DNA of 64,000 bases from Stutzerimonas stutzeri (GCF_000590475.1 NZ_CP007441.1:2796660-2860659), one strand, 5' to 3'; counted from the first letter of the stretch, positions 8,336 through 18,661 are shown. Notes: generated by a model not told the origin, from the letters alone. Numbers and translations are program-made.

Positions 8336-11300
8336 CTAACGTCGCGCGCTGTCCAGCGCCAGGTCCTGCAGCTCACGCCCCGCGACGGCATACATCGCAT
8401 AGTCGACGCTGCTGGCCCCTCTCAGCTCGACCAGCATCCGCCGCCAGCGCTCGACCTGATATTCCCGTTGCTCCATCCAGAGCTGAACCCGGGCGTCCAG
8501 GTCGTCAGGCGCGTCGCTCATCTGCAGTACCGACACGGTGATGGCGCGCTGCTGGCTGTCCAGATCATCGCGGAAGCCTTCCCGCGCCAGTGCCTGCCAA
8601 TTATTTTCGACCGGCAGCCCGGTGATCTGCTGCAGATACCAAGGCAACTCCAGCGCGCCGCCAACGGCAAAATAAGCCGCGGCCACCTCAGCCGGGGGCT
8701 GACCGGTTTCATCCGCAGCTTCCAGAATCGGCAGCAGCGTATACAGATGGTTGGTGCCGGCCACCATTCGCGCCAGCAATTCGGGGACACCTGCTTCAGT
8801 GTAACGCTCGTATCGGGCCTGCCAAAGCTCGCGCGTACCACCTTGCAACAGCGAATCGAGCTTCAGCCCGAGCGCCGCGACACGTGGGCCGAAGTGCCCG
8901 ACGTCGCGCGCCGCGTCCAGTTCGTTGCGGCGGTTGCGCAGGAACCAGCGGGTCGCGCGACGCCCCAGTCGCATGAGCTCTTCCATGAGATTGAGCTGCA
9001 GTTCGGCCGGCACCTTGTAGTCCAGCGCCTCGATCTGGCGGAACCAGTGCGGCAAATGAAAGATATCGCGCACGATCACGTAGGCACCCGCCACGTTCGC
9101 AGCGCTCAGGCCCGTAGCCTCTCTGAGCCGCTGAACGAACGTGATGCCCATATTGTTGATCAAGTCGTTGGCGATCTGCGTGCTGACGATCTCGCGTTTG
9201 AGGCGATGCTGCAGCATCGCCTCGCGATACTGCTCTGCCAGCAATTGCGGGAAGGCACTTTCCATCTCCCGCGCAAGATAGGCATCGTCCGGTACGCGAG
9301 ATTGCAGGAGCGCATCCTTCAGATCGATCTTGCTGTAGGAGATGAGGACCGACAGCTCCGCGCGGGTCAGCCCCTTGCCCAGGTTCGCACGCTCTGCCAG
9401 GGCTTCATCAGCGGGCAGGAATTCCAGCGCACGGTCCAGCAGCCCGTCGGCTTCGAGCGCACTGATTAGCCGCTTGTATTCCCCACCACCCTCACGGGCT
9501 CGGTGCTCCGCCTGGGACAGCGCCTGGGTCTGCTTGTAGTTGTCATGCAGCACCAGCTCAGCCACCGCGTCGGTCATCTCGAACAGCAACTGATCGCGTT
9601 GCTTGCCAGTCATGTCGCCCGCGCCTACGATCTCGTTGAGCAGGATCTTGATATTGACCTCGTGGTCAGAGCAGTTGACCCCGCCTGCGTTATCGATGAA
9701 GTCGGTGTTCGCCGCACCGCCGTGCAGGCAGTACTCAACCCGCCCCAGCTGGGTGATCCCCAGATTGCCGCCCTCGCCAATTACTTTCGCTCGCAGCTCA
9801 TTGCCGTTAACGCGCAAGACGTCGTTGGCCTTGTCGCCAACATCGGTGTGACTCTCGGAGGTGCTCTTGACGTAGGTGCCAATGCCACCGTTCCAGAGCA
9901 GATCCACCGGAGCCTTGAGCAGCGCATGGATGAGTTCGGCCGGAGTGAGCTGGTCCGCTTCGATCTCGAAGCGCGCCTTCATCTGCGGGGTGATTTCGAT
10001 GCGCTTGGCCGAGCGCGGGAAGACACCACCACCCGCCGAAATCAGCGACGCATCGTAATCGGTCCAGGATGAACGCGGCAGATCGAACAGACGCTTGCGC
10101 TCGATAAAGCTGCGTGCCGCATCCGGATCAGGATCGATGAAGATGTGCAGGTGGTTGAAGGCCGCTACCAGCTGCAAGGTTTCGGACATCAGCAAGCCGT
10201 TACCGAAGACATCGCCGGCCATGTCGCCAATCCCGATCACGCTGACTGGGTCGCGCTGGACATCGATGCCGCGTTCTCGGAAATGCCGCTGTACCGACAC
10301 CCAGGCGCCCTTGGCGGTGATCCCCATCTTCTTATGGTCGTAACCCGCCGAGCCACCGGAGGCAAAGGCATCGCCCAGCCAGAAGTCATACTCGGCGGCG
10401 ATACCGTTGGCAATGTCTGAGAAGGTTGCGGTGCCCTTGTCGGCTGCGACTACGAGATAGGGATCGTCCTCGTCGTAGCGCAGCACGTTTACCGGCGGGA
10501 CGACCTTGCCGTCCTTCAGGTTGTCGGTGATATCCAGCAAGCCACTGATGAAGATCCGATAGCAGGCGATACCTTCAGCCAGCACCTCATCACGTGAGCC
10601 GCTGCTCGGTAGCCGGCGCGGTACGAAACCGCCTTTGGCCCCGCCCGGCACGATGATGGCGTTTTTCACCTGCTGCGCCTTGACCAGCCCGAGCACTTCA
10701 GTGCGGTAGTCCTCTTCACGATCCGACCAGCGCAGCCCGCCGCGCGCCACCTTGCCGCCGCGCAAGTGCACGCCTTCGACACGCGGCGAGTAGACGAAGA
10801 TCTCGAACTTCGGTGCCGGGCGTGGCATTTCCGGAATCGACCGCGGATCGAGCTTGAAGCTGAAGTAGCTCTTCGGTTTGCCGCTGGCGTCGGTCTGGTA
10901 GAAGTTGGTTCGCAGGGTCGCTTTGATCAGCGCCAGATAGCGGCGCAGGATGCGGTCCTCATTGAGCACCGCCACATCATCCAGAGCGGTGATGATCGCC
11001 TGCTCGAGCCGTGCCTGCTTGTCGGCGAGATCCTCTTCACCGAGTTTGCGGGCAAGGTAGAAACGAGTCTTGAACAAACGCACCAGTTCCCGAGCGATAT
11101 CGGTGTGATTGACCAGTGCGCTGGCAATGTAACCGAGGTCGAAGCCCATGCGGATCTGTTTGAGATATCGCCCGTAGGCCCGCAGCAATGCCACTTCGCG
11201 CCAGGTCAGACCGGCGGTGAGTACCAGCCGATTGAAGGCATCGTTTTCCGCCTGGCCATTGTGGATATGAATGAACGCATCCTGCAGCGGCTCATTGATT

Positions 11301-13186
11301 TCCATCAGGTCGATTTCCAGACCTTCGGCATAGGTGAAGGCGAAATCGTGAATCCAGTATTCGCGGCCGTCCTTGCGGCGCAGACGGAATGGAAATTCAC
11401 CCAATACCCGCAGGCCGAGGTTTTCCAGAATAGGCAACATGTCCGACAACGGCAGCGGCGCATTTAGGTGATAAAGCTTGCAGTGCAGGCGATTTTCCAC
11501 CGCCGTGATCGGCTGGTAGAAGCTCATCACCAGGGGGCGCTCTTCGTTCAGGCTGAGCACGTGCTGCATGTCGACGGCAGCCGAATGCGGGGTGAAGCGC
11601 TCGCGGTAACCGGCCGGGAAACCCTTGGGGAAATCGGCGAGGATGCCGGTCCCCTGCCCCTCGCCGAAACGTTCGACCACAACGCTTGAGTAATCGTCCT
11701 GCCAGGTGCGGCAGGCTTGTACCACTTCCCGCTCCAGCTGCACCGGATCGAACTGGACCTGCTTGTTCGGATCCAGGCGCAGCAGGAACTGCACGCGGAT
11801 CAACACGGATTCGGAGAAGTAGGTGGAAAATTCGCAGTCGCTGGCTTCCAGCCGATCAACCAGGACCTGCTGAATACGCAATCGGGTTTCGGTCGAATAG
11901 CTGTCGCGCGGCACGTAGGCCAGGCAGTAGCAGAAACGGCCATAGGGATCGATGCGCAGGAACAGACGCAGCTTGTTGCGCTCCTGAATCTGCACGATGG
12001 CGATCGCCGTGTCGAAAAGCTGATCGATGGTCATCTGGAACAGCTCGTCACGCGGCAACACCTCAAGGACCTGAATCAGTTCCTTGGCCAGGTGCGCCGA
12101 ATTGTCGAAATGGGAGCGTTCCACGACTTCCGCAACCTTACTGCGGATATAGGGGATTCGGCGCACGCTCTGGGTGTAGACCGAAGAAGTGAACAGACCG
12201 AGGAAGCGGCACTCTTTGACCACACGGCCCTGCTCGTCGAACTCCCGAATGGAGACGAAATCCGGATAGGCCGGCCGATGCACCCGGCTGGGCGTCGCCG
12301 CCTTGGCGAACGACAGCAGCAGCGGCTGGCGCAGATAGGCCAGCGCCGGCGGCATGATCAGTTGATCGCGTTCCTCTAGGCCTGTACGCAGCGTGCGTGA
12401 CAATCCCAGCAGCGAAGACTCGTCATAGACGATGCGACCGCCCTCACCCTGATCAACCACGGTGAATTCCTCATAGCCGAGGAAGGTGAAGTGATTGTCA
12501 GCGAGCCAGCGCATGAAATCCATGATCTCGACCAGCTGCTCGTCACCGGCCTGCTGCTGTGATGTGCTCAGCCGGGCGTAGTGCTCCTCCGCCTTGGCCC
12601 TCATGGACGGGAAATCGTTTACGGTGATACGTACATCGGCGAGTACGCCGTGCAGCGACTGTTCCAGTTCGCGCAAGGCAGCGGCGCTGGCACAGCGATC
12701 GATCTCGACGAATATCAGCGACTCGGCCTCGCTGCCTTCGCCGGAACTGCCTTTGGGCAATAATTCGAGCAGGCTGCCATCGGCATCCCGACGGACCTGC
12801 AGCACGCTGTTCTGCAGAGTGTGGATCGCGTAGCCGCGGCGGGTCAGTTCCATGCGCACCGAGTCGACCAGGAACGGCATGTCCGGATGCAACACCTCGA
12901 CCACGCTATGGGTCGACTGCCATCCATGTTTCTCATAATCAGGGTTGAACACGTGAACTTCCGGACTGCCCGGATCGAACCGCTCCAGCAGACGCCAACT
13001 GGCCAGCGTCGAACCGACAAGATCGGTCATGCGCCGCTCGGTGAGCTCGGGCAGCGCAACGATCCCGAAGAATTGCTCGGCGAAAAGCCCCACTTGTGGC
13101 AGGAGTTTTTCGTCGACATGCTGCGCCAACGCCACTTGCAGTTGTTGCTGAAAGTCGGCTTTGCTGGCAGCTGTAAAGAACGCCAT
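8336..13186 (-). CDS. gdhB: NAD-dependent glutamate dehydrogenase, large (180 kDa) type
   Basis: A 1616-residue enzyme of the L_180 class that converts glutamate to 2-oxoglutarate and ammonium, mainly for catabolism. The long N-terminal half holds ACT-like regulatory regions. The catalytic part contains RGGLRWSDR, the lysine-bearing GGAKGGF near residue 850, and the nucleotide-binding segment IGIGDMAGDVFGNG near residue 985. A GGAG ribosome-binding site precedes the ATG at good spacing. The gene stands alone and is divergent from the moxR operon. Length and motifs agree with the Pseudomonas enzyme, which is known in the family to respond to arginine. Confidence 0.95.
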   Translation of the reverse strand: MAFFTAASKADFQQQLQVALAQHVDEKLLPQVGLFAEQFFGIVALPELTERRMTDLVGSTLASWRLLERFDPGSPEVHVFNPDYEKHGWQSTHSVVEVLHPDMPFLVDSVRMELTRRGYAIHTLQNSVLQVRRDADGSLLELLPKGSSGEGSEAESLIFVEIDRCASAAALRELEQSLHGVLADVRITVNDFPSMRAKAEEHYARLSTSQQQAGDEQLVEIMDFMRWLADNHFTFLGYEEFTVVDQGEGGRIVYDESSLLGLSRTLRTGLEERDQLIMPPALAYLRQPLLLSFAKAATPSRVHRPAYPDFVSIREFDEQGRVVKECRFLGLFTSSVYTQSVRRIPYIRSKVAEVVERSHFDNSAHLAKELIQVLEVLPRDELFQMTIDQLFDTAIAIVQIQERNKLRLFLRIDPYGRFCYCLAYVPRDSYSTETRLRIQQVLVDRLEASDCEFSTYFSESVLIRVQFLLRLDPNKQVQFDPVQLEREVVQACRTWQDDYSSVVVERFGEGQGTGILADFPKGFPAGYRERFTPHSAAVDMQHVLSLNEERPLVMSFYQPITAVENRLHCKLYHLNAPLPLSDMLPILENLGLRVLGEFPFRLRRKDGREYWIHDFAFTYAEGLEIDLMEINEPLQDAFIHIHNGQAENDAFNRLVLTAGLTWREVALLRAYGRYLKQIRMGFDLGYIASALVNHTDIARELVRLFKTRFYLARKLGEEDLADKQARLEQAIITALDDVAVLNEDRILRRYLALIKATLRTNFYQTDASGKPKSYFSFKLDPRSIPEMPRPAPKFEIFVYSPRVEGVHLRGGKVARGGLRWSDREEDYRTEVLGLVKAQQVKNAIIVPGGAKGGFVPRRLPSSGSRDEVLAEGIACYRIFISGLLDITDNLKDGKVVPPVNVLRYDEDDPYLVVAADKGTATFSDIANGIAAEYDFWLGDAFASGGSAGYDHKKMGITAKGAWVSVQRHFRERGIDVQRDPVSVIGIGDMAGDVFGNGLLMSETLQLVAAFNHLHIFIDPDPDAARSFIERKRLFDLPRSSWTDYDASLISAGGGVFPRSAKRIEITPQMKARFEIEADQLTPAELIHALLKAPVDLLWNGGIGTYVKSTSESHTDVGDKANDVLRVNGNELRAKVIGEGGNLGITQLGRVEYCLHGGAANTDFIDNAGGVNCSDHEVNIKILLNEIVGAGDMTGKQRDQLLFEMTDAVAELVLHDNYKQTQALSQAEHRAREGGGEYKRLISALEADGLLDRALEFLPADEALAERANLGKGLTRAELSVLISYSKIDLKDALLQSRVPDDAYLAREMESAFPQLLAEQYREAMLQHRLKREIVSTQIANDLINNMGITFVQRLREATGLSAANVAGAYVIVRDIFHLPHWFRQIEALDYKVPAELQLNLMEELMRLGRRATRWFLRNRRNELDAARDVGHFGPRVAALGLKLDSLLQGGTRELWQARYERYTEAGVPELLARMVAGTNHLYTLLPILEAADETGQPPAEVAAAYFAVGGALELPWYLQQITGLPVENNWQALAREGFRDDLDSQQRAITVSVLQMSDAPDDLDARVQLWMEQREYQVERWRRMLVELRGASSVDYAMYAVAGRELQDLALDSARR

Positions 13187-13506
13187 TTTTTCGCTCCATT
13201 CTGGCTTGGGATTCGACTAAGGCAGTCGCGGCACCTGACTGGCAACGCAACGTGTAAGTTCAACGTTAGTTCAGAAGGCACGGATTGCATCCACGCGTGC
13301 CTACCTTGTCTGGCGTCGCCAACGGGCGCGCCGTCACATTTAATTCGTCAATGTGACGATAGATGCATGCGCCTCCCTGAGCGGCCGTAAGCCGAACCTG
13401 GCGTGACGAAGTTGCCGAGCCGCGCATAGCCTGTCACTCGGCAAATGAATTAAAGTCGTGACCGTCGAGCGCCCGCCCAGACACGCCCCAGCAGAAGAGC
13501 CCAGCG
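13187..13506. promoter_or_regulatory. Divergent gdhB/moxR intergenic region with 9-bp palindrome
   Basis: A 320-base region between divergent genes. At 13332-13358 there is a perfect 9-bp inverted repeat (CGTCACATT / AATGTGACG) with a 9-base spacer. The repeat has the size and symmetry of a dimeric repressor or activator site. The half-sites are in the opposite orientation to a CRP/Vfr site. I cannot place promoters with confidence. Confidence 0.4.
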
Positions 13507-14466
13507 ATGGACCACCGTGAAGCAATAGTCGCTCTGCGACAGTTTCTTTCAACTCAGATTCTTGGCCAGGAACGGCTGATCGAGCGACTGCTGATTGCGT
13601 TGCTGGCCGACGGCCACCTACTCGTCGAAGGCGCTCCGGGCCTGGCCAAAACCCGCGCGATCAAGGAGTTGGCCGGAGGTCTAGAGGCCGAGTTTCACCG
13701 CATCCAGTTCACCCCGGACCTGCTGCCGGCTGACATCACTGGCACGGAAATCTATCGCCCGGAAACGGGCAGCTTCGTTTTTCAGCAGGGTCCTATCTTT
13801 CACAATCTTGTGCTGGCCGACGAAATCAACCGCGCCCCGGCAAAGGTTCAATCGGCGCTGCTCGAAGCCATGGCCGAACGCCAAGTCAGCGTGGGTCGCA
13901 GTACCTATGACCTGTCGCCGCTATTCCTTGTGATGGCCACGCAGAACCCCATCGAACAGGAAGGCACTTATCCGCTGCCCGAAGCCCAGCTCGATCGCTT
14001 CCTGCTGCATGTAAAGCTCGGATTCCCTGATGCTTCGGTGGAACGGCGGATTCTTCAGCAAGCCCGTGGCGAGGCCATTCACGGCGAAACACCGCCCGAC
14101 CACCGTGTCTCGCAGCAGGCGATCTTCGCCGCGCGTAAGGAGATCCTTGGCCTGTACATGGCCGATGCGGTGGAGGAATACCTGGTGCAGTTGGTAATGG
14201 CGACCCGCACCCCCGCCAAATTCGATGCCGAGCTGGCCGGCTGGATCGCCTATGGCGCGAGCCCCCGTGGCTCGATCTCGCTGGATCGCTGTGCCCGCGC
14301 TCACGCCTGGCTGGCGGGACGCGATTTCGTCAGCCCGGAAGACATCCAGGCCATGCTGTTCGACGTGCTGCGCCATCGCCTGATTCTCTCGTTCGAAGCG
14401 GAAGCCGCCGGCATCGACCAGGATCGGGTATTGCAACGCATCCTCGATGTCGTGGCGGTGGCCTGA
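13507..14466 (+). CDS. MoxR family AAA ATPase
   Basis: A 319-residue AAA+ protein of the MoxR class. Walker A is GAPGLAKTR near residue 37, Walker B is VLADEINRAPAKVQSALLEAM with the DE pair, sensor 1 is MATQNP, and the arginine-finger region is PLPEAQLDRF. MoxR ATPases act as chaperones for maturation of VWA-containing proteins encoded beside them, as here. It is the first gene of a six-gene operon: its TGA overlaps the ATG of the DUF58 gene (TGATG). Confidence 0.92.
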   Translation: MDHREAIVALRQFLSTQILGQERLIERLLIALLADGHLLVEGAPGLAKTRAIKELAGGLEAEFHRIQFTPDLLPADITGTEIYRPETGSFVFQQGPIFHNLVLADEINRAPAKVQSALLEAMAERQVSVGRSTYDLSPLFLVMATQNPIEQEGTYPLPEAQLDRFLLHVKLGFPDASVERRILQQARGEAIHGETPPDHRVSQQAIFAARKEILGLYMADAVEEYLVQLVMATRTPAKFDAELAGWIAYGASPRGSISLDRCARAHAWLAGRDFVSPEDIQAMLFDVLRHRLILSFEAEAAGIDQDRVLQRILDVVAVA

Positions 14467-15434
14467 TGCACCCCTCGCCTTCGGCCAGTCGCCACGCTCC
14501 GCCCTCGCCAGGTGCCGGTGTACACGTGAGCCTGGCCGAACTGATCGATATTCGTCACCGGGTCCGCGAAGTCCCGTTGTTTTCCAGCCCGCACCGTCGC
14601 AGTCCGCTGGTCGGGCTCCATCATTCGAAGCTCCGCGGACGTGGGGTGGATTTCGATCAGGTACGTATTTATCAGGCGGGTGATGACGTCCGCACCATCG
14701 ACTGGCGTGTGACGGCGCGTACCCAGGAACCGCACACCAAACTCTTTCACGAGGAGCGCGAGCGGCCGATCTATATTCTCGTTGAGCAGAGCTCGCGATT
14801 GTTTTTCGGCAGCGGCCTGGCCTTCAAATCCGTGCTCGCCGCGCAGGCAGCGAGCCTGGTCGGCTGGGCCGCGCTAAGCCACAACGACCGTGTCGGCGGG
14901 CTGGTGTTCGGCCACGGCGAACATCATGAGATCAAACCTCGACGCAGCAAGCAGAGCCTGCTGCAGCTACTCGATCGTCTGGCCCGCGCCAATGCCGGCC
15001 TGAATGCCGACCAGGGCAGTGATGCGGATGCCTTCGGGCTGGCGTTGAGACGTGCTCGCGAAGTGCTGCGTCCAGGCAGTCTGGCGGTGATCATTTGTGA
15101 CGAGCGCGCCCTGAGCGATGCAGCCGAACAGCAGCTGACCCTGCTTGCCCGCCACGTCGACCTGCTGTTGGTCCCGGTCTTCGATCCACTCGACCATGCC
15201 TTGCCTGCCGCCGGCCTGCTGCGCTTTGCCCAGTTCGGTGCGCGGCTGGAACTGGACAGCCACGATGCGGCCATACGACAGGCCTACCGTCTCCAGGGCG
15301 AAGCCCGAACCGCCCGCTGGCGACGCCTGGCCGATCGCCTGCGGCTGCCCCTGATGCCGCTGGATACCCAGCATGGTCTGGTCGACCAGCTGCGCGAGCA
15401 CCTCAGCGTGCAACATCCCGGAGCGCACCGATGA
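14466..15434 (+). CDS. DUF58 domain protein (MoxR-associated)
   Basis: A 322-residue protein with the DUF58 core, seen in GRGVDFDQVRIYQAGDDVRTIDWRVTAR and then FHEERERPIYILVEQSS. The second part resembles a degenerate VWA fold. DUF58 proteins regularly accompany MoxR and are thought to work with it on envelope or complex-assembly functions. Start and stop overlap both neighbours (TGATG upstream, ATGA downstream), indicating translational coupling. Confidence 0.88.
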   Translation: MHPSPSASRHAPPSPGAGVHVSLAELIDIRHRVREVPLFSSPHRRSPLVGLHHSKLRGRGVDFDQVRIYQAGDDVRTIDWRVTARTQEPHTKLFHEERERPIYILVEQSSRLFFGSGLAFKSVLAAQAASLVGWAALSHNDRVGGLVFGHGEHHEIKPRRSKQSLLQLLDRLARANAGLNADQGSDADAFGLALRRAREVLRPGSLAVIICDERALSDAAEQQLTLLARHVDLLLVPVFDPLDHALPAAGLLRFAQFGARLELDSHDAAIRQAYRLQGEARTARWRRLADRLRLPLMPLDTQHGLVDQLREHLSVQHPGAHR

Positions 15435-15922
15435 GCTCACTCGATCAACTCGAGCCGCTGATCGCACCCGCCCCAATCAGCGGATGGCCGCCGGCGCCCG
15501 GCTGGTGGTTCCTCGCCGCGCTGATGCTTAGCGTTCTTCTGCTGCTGCGTTTGCGCCCGTGGCAACGGTGGCAGCGAGTAAAAGTTGAAGCCGAAGTGAC
15601 CGTCGATCCCCAGCGACAGATTGCCCTGGACGAACTCGCCCAGCTGAACAAGCCCTACGGGGGACAGCCCGCCAACCAGTGGCTGCAACAGCTTAACGCG
15701 CTGCTCAAGCGCCTCTGCCGCACCCGCTATCCGGATGATCACCCGCATACCCTCAGCGGTCGTGCCTGGCTGGCGTTTCTCGACAATCGTTGTCCGGCAG
15801 CTGGCCTGACGCGCTGGATGGTACTGGTCGAAGGCTTGTACCGCGCCGAATGCCGACTGGACGACAAGGCCATCCAGGGCTTGGAACAGGCCGTGCAGAT
15901 CTGGATTCGCAAGCATGTTTGA
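15431..15922 (+). CDS. DUF4381 domain membrane protein
   Basis: A 163-residue protein with an N-terminal periplasmic PAPISGWPPAPGW segment and one membrane helix at about residues 27-42, followed by a cytoplasmic helical domain with WLQQLNALLKR and the TRYPDDHPHTLSGRAWLAFLD stretch typical of DUF4381. It overlaps the preceding DUF58 gene by 4 bases and batA by 8. The function is unknown; the operon position suggests a membrane anchor for the MoxR/Bat complex. Confidence 0.85.
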   Translation: MSSLDQLEPLIAPAPISGWPPAPGWWFLAALMLSVLLLLRLRPWQRWQRVKVEAEVTVDPQRQIALDELAQLNKPYGGQPANQWLQQLNALLKRLCRTRYPDDHPHTLSGRAWLAFLDNRCPAAGLTRWMVLVEGLYRAECRLDDKAIQGLEQAVQIWIRKHV

Positions 15923-16928
15923 GCTGGCGTGGCCGTGGATTTTCCTTCTGCTGCCTCTGCCCTGGGTGTTGCGCTGGCTGCTGCCGGTCGCCGACAGTGG
16001 CGATGCCGCTCTGAAGGTCAGCTTCATCGGTGAACTGGAACCGCTGGCGGGTCGTCGCGCCGCCGTCGCGCTTCCCGCTTGGCGTCAGCAACTTCCTTAC
16101 CTTGTGGTCTGGTTGCTGCTGTTGTTTGCCGCCGCCCGGCCGCAATGGCTTGGCGAACCCCTGCCGCTGCCCACCAGTGGCCGCGATCTATTGCTGGCCG
16201 TAGATGTCTCCGGTTCGATGGACTACCCGGACATGCAATGGGAGGGAGACGAGGTCAGTCGGCTGGACCTGGTCAAGCATTTGCTCGGTGACTTCATCAT
16301 CGAGCGGCGCGGCGACCGCGTCGGGCTGATCCTTTTCGGCAGCAACGCCTACCTGCAGGCACCGCTGACTTTCGACCGACAGACCGTTCGCACCTGGCTC
16401 GACGAGGCCGCGATCGGTATCGCCGGCGGCAACACCGCCATCGGCGATGCCATTGGCCTGGCAGTCAAGCGTTTGCGCGAACGTCCGGCACAAAGCCGAG
16501 TGCTGGTGCTGATCACCGACGGCGCCAACAACGGCGGAGAAATCGAGCCCCTGCTGGCTGCTCGTCTGGCGGCAGAAGAAGGCATCAGGATCCATACGAT
16601 CGGCATTGGCTCTGACGCGGAGGCTGGCGGTGTGCTCCAGCGCTTCGGCTTCGTGGGCGCCGAGCTGGACGAACCGACTCTGCGGGCGATCGCCGAGCGA
16701 ACCGGCGGCGACTACTTCCGAGCACGTTCGAGCAGCGAGCTCAAGAGCATCGGCGACACGCTCGATCAACTCGAGCCAGCCGCACAGCAGCCGGCACAGG
16801 CACGTGTCGCCGATGCGCTCTATGCCTGGCCACTGTCAGCCGCGTTGTTGATCAGCCTGCTGCTGGTAGCGACAAGCCTCTGGCGGCCGGCATTGCAACG
16901 CCTCATCTGGCGCGGGGAACGACTGTGA
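15915..16928 (+). CDS. batA: VWA domain membrane protein BatA
   Basis: A 337-residue protein with membrane helices at about residues 3-20 and 58-75, a von Willebrand factor A domain (about 85-290) and a last helix at 305-325. The metal-ion-dependent adhesion site is intact: DVSGSMD (DxSxS) near residue 94, a conserved threonine in GGNTAIGDAI, and ITDGANNGG with the aspartate. It belongs to the Bat (Bacteroides aerotolerance-like) set that functions with MoxR. The downstream VWA gene begins with GTG overlapping this stop. Confidence 0.9.
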   Translation: MFELAWPWIFLLLPLPWVLRWLLPVADSGDAALKVSFIGELEPLAGRRAAVALPAWRQQLPYLVVWLLLLFAAARPQWLGEPLPLPTSGRDLLLAVDVSGSMDYPDMQWEGDEVSRLDLVKHLLGDFIIERRGDRVGLILFGSNAYLQAPLTFDRQTVRTWLDEAAIGIAGGNTAIGDAIGLAVKRLRERPAQSRVLVLITDGANNGGEIEPLLAARLAAEEGIRIHTIGIGSDAEAGGVLQRFGFVGAELDEPTLRAIAERTGGDYFRARSSSELKSIGDTLDQLEPAAQQPAQARVADALYAWPLSAALLISLLLVATSLWRPALQRLIWRGERL

Positions 16929-18661
16929 TCGATGCGCTGCCGCACCTGCTAAGGCCCTTCTGGCTGTTGATTCTGCCGCTGCTCATCTGGCTGCTGTGGC
17001 GACTCTGGCACCGCCAACGGCAGGTCGGCCGATGGCAGCGTCTGTTGCCCGAAGCCTTCCATGCTGCGTTGTTGACCCGCGGCAAATTGCGCAACAGCAG
17101 ACGCCCTTGGCTGCTGCTCGGTTCGGCGTGGCTACTCGCCTGCGTGGCGCTGCTGGGACCGAGTTGGCAGCATGCCCAACAACCCAGCCTGTCACGCGTC
17201 GATCCGCTGGTGATACTGCTGGAAACCACGCCAGCCATGCTCGCGGCCGATGTCCGTCCCAATCGCCTGGAGCAGGCCAAGCGCAAGATCCTCGACCTGC
17301 TGCACACGCGTGACGACGCCCAGACAGCGATCGTGGCGTTCGCCGGCAGTGCCCACACCCTGGTGCCGCTGTCCAACGACATCGCCACGACGCAGAACCT
17401 ACTGGACGCCCTTCAGCCCAACCTGATGCCAGAGCCCGGCCACCACGCAGATCTGGCCGTGGCGCACGGCATCGAACTCCTCGAACGAGGGGCGAATGGG
17501 CGCGGCCGGTTGTTATTGATCGGCAGCAGCCTGAACGAACAGGAGCGCACCGCGATTCGTAGCGTGCTTGAGGACAGCGATCAGCAACTGCTTATTCTGG
17601 GCGTCGGTACTGCGCAAGGCGCTCCCATCGCCACCGAAGATGGCAGCTTCCTCAAGGACGAAACAGGCGCAATTCTGATCCCACGGCTGGACGATGCTGC
17701 GATGCGTCGGTTCGCGAACAGCATCGAAGGCCGCTATCAGCAGGCACGTATCGATGAAGACGACTTGGCGGGCCTCGGTTTGCTGGAGCGCAGCGGCGCG
17801 CTAGTGGCTCAGGATGACTCGACCCGTCTCGACACTTGGCTCGATCAAGGCTACTGGCTGCTGTTGCCGCTGCTCTTGCTGGCCGCGTGTGGGGGGCGCC
17901 GCGGTTGGCTTTTCTGCCTGCCGCTGTTGATCCTCATGCCGCAACCGGCCAGCGCGCTGAGCATGCAGGACCTATGGCTACGCCCGGATCAGCAAGGCAT
18001 GCGCCTGCTGGAATCCCAACGTCCAGCCGAGGCTGCGGAGCGCTTCGAAGACCCGCAATGGCAAGGCTACGCCCGCTACCAGGCGGGTGACTTTGCCGGT
18101 GCCGCCAAGCAGTTTGCCAAAGGCGATACCGCAGCGGCCCATTACAACCGCGGTAACGCGCTGGCGCGCAACGAGGAACTGGAGGCAGCCATGGAAGCCT
18201 ATGATCAGGCGCTGGAACTCGACCCGGAGCTGGAATCAGCCCGTCGCAACAAGGCTACCGTCGAAGCTGCCCTGCGCCAACGACAGCAGCAGGCGCAGGA
18301 GCAGGAGCAGGCGTCGAATGATCAGCCCGCGCAGGATGCCTCGCCTGATACGCGCCAAACCGAGCAGAAAACATCGAGCAACGGCGCGGCTGCCGCGCAG
18401 CCTGATGTGACCAAGGCATCCGAGCAGGACGAGCCTGGCAAGGGCAACGAGGCAGCAGACGCTGCGCCAACTGACTCCCCCGCGCCAGACGAACAGGACG
18501 AAACGAACGAGGCGCTTGCCCAGCCCCGGGAAGCGCCCCTCGATCCCGAGCAGGACCAGGCGATGAACCAGTGGCTGCGCAAGATTCCCGACAACCCCGG
18601 CGAACTGCTGCGTCGCAAATTTCTTTACGAACAACGCAAGCGCCAGGAAATGAATCGATGA
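16925..18661 (+). CDS. batB: VWA-TPR fusion protein (BatB/BatC type)
   Basis: A 578-residue protein starting with GTG at 16925, overlapping the batA stop. It has two N-terminal helices (about 12-28 and 58-75) and a VWA domain at 88-270 whose adhesion site is degenerate (VILLETTPAM instead of DxSxS). A further helix or signal-like region lies at 310-345. TPR repeats at about 360-450 include AHYNRGNALARNEELEAAMEAY. A low-complexity Q/E/A/D/P-rich tail follows to 560. The fusion joins what other bacteria encode as BatB and BatC and is usual in Pseudomonas. The degenerate metal site suggests a structural role. Confidence 0.88.
   Translation: MIDALPHLLRPFWLLILPLLIWLLWRLWHRQRQVGRWQRLLPEAFHAALLTRGKLRNSRRPWLLLGSAWLLACVALLGPSWQHAQQPSLSRVDPLVILLETTPAMLAADVRPNRLEQAKRKILDLLHTRDDAQTAIVAFAGSAHTLVPLSNDIATTQNLLDALQPNLMPEPGHHADLAVAHGIELLERGANGRGRLLLIGSSLNEQERTAIRSVLEDSDQQLLILGVGTAQGAPIATEDGSFLKDETGAILIPRLDDAAMRRFANSIEGRYQQARIDEDDLAGLGLLERSGALVAQDDSTRLDTWLDQGYWLLLPLLLLAACGGRRGWLFCLPLLILMPQPASALSMQDLWLRPDQQGMRLLESQRPAEAAERFEDPQWQGYARYQAGDFAGAAKQFAKGDTAAAHYNRGNALARNEELEAAMEAYDQALELDPELESARRNKATVEAALRQRQQQAQEQEQASNDQPAQDASPDTRQTEQKTSSNGAAAAQPDVTKASEQDEPGKGNEAADAAPTDSPAPDEQDETNEALAQPREAPLDPEQDQAMNQWLRKIPDNPGELLRRKFLYEQRKRQEMNR

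Noticed and set aside
13332..13358. CRP/Vfr site in the gdhB-moxR region
   Set aside because: The half-sites TCACA and TGTGA are in the wrong order and spacing for a CRP-type site.
16925..18661. VWA-TPR gene as a frameshift or assembly fusion
   Set aside because: The fusion is the normal arrangement in Pseudomonas; overlaps with both neighbours are clean.
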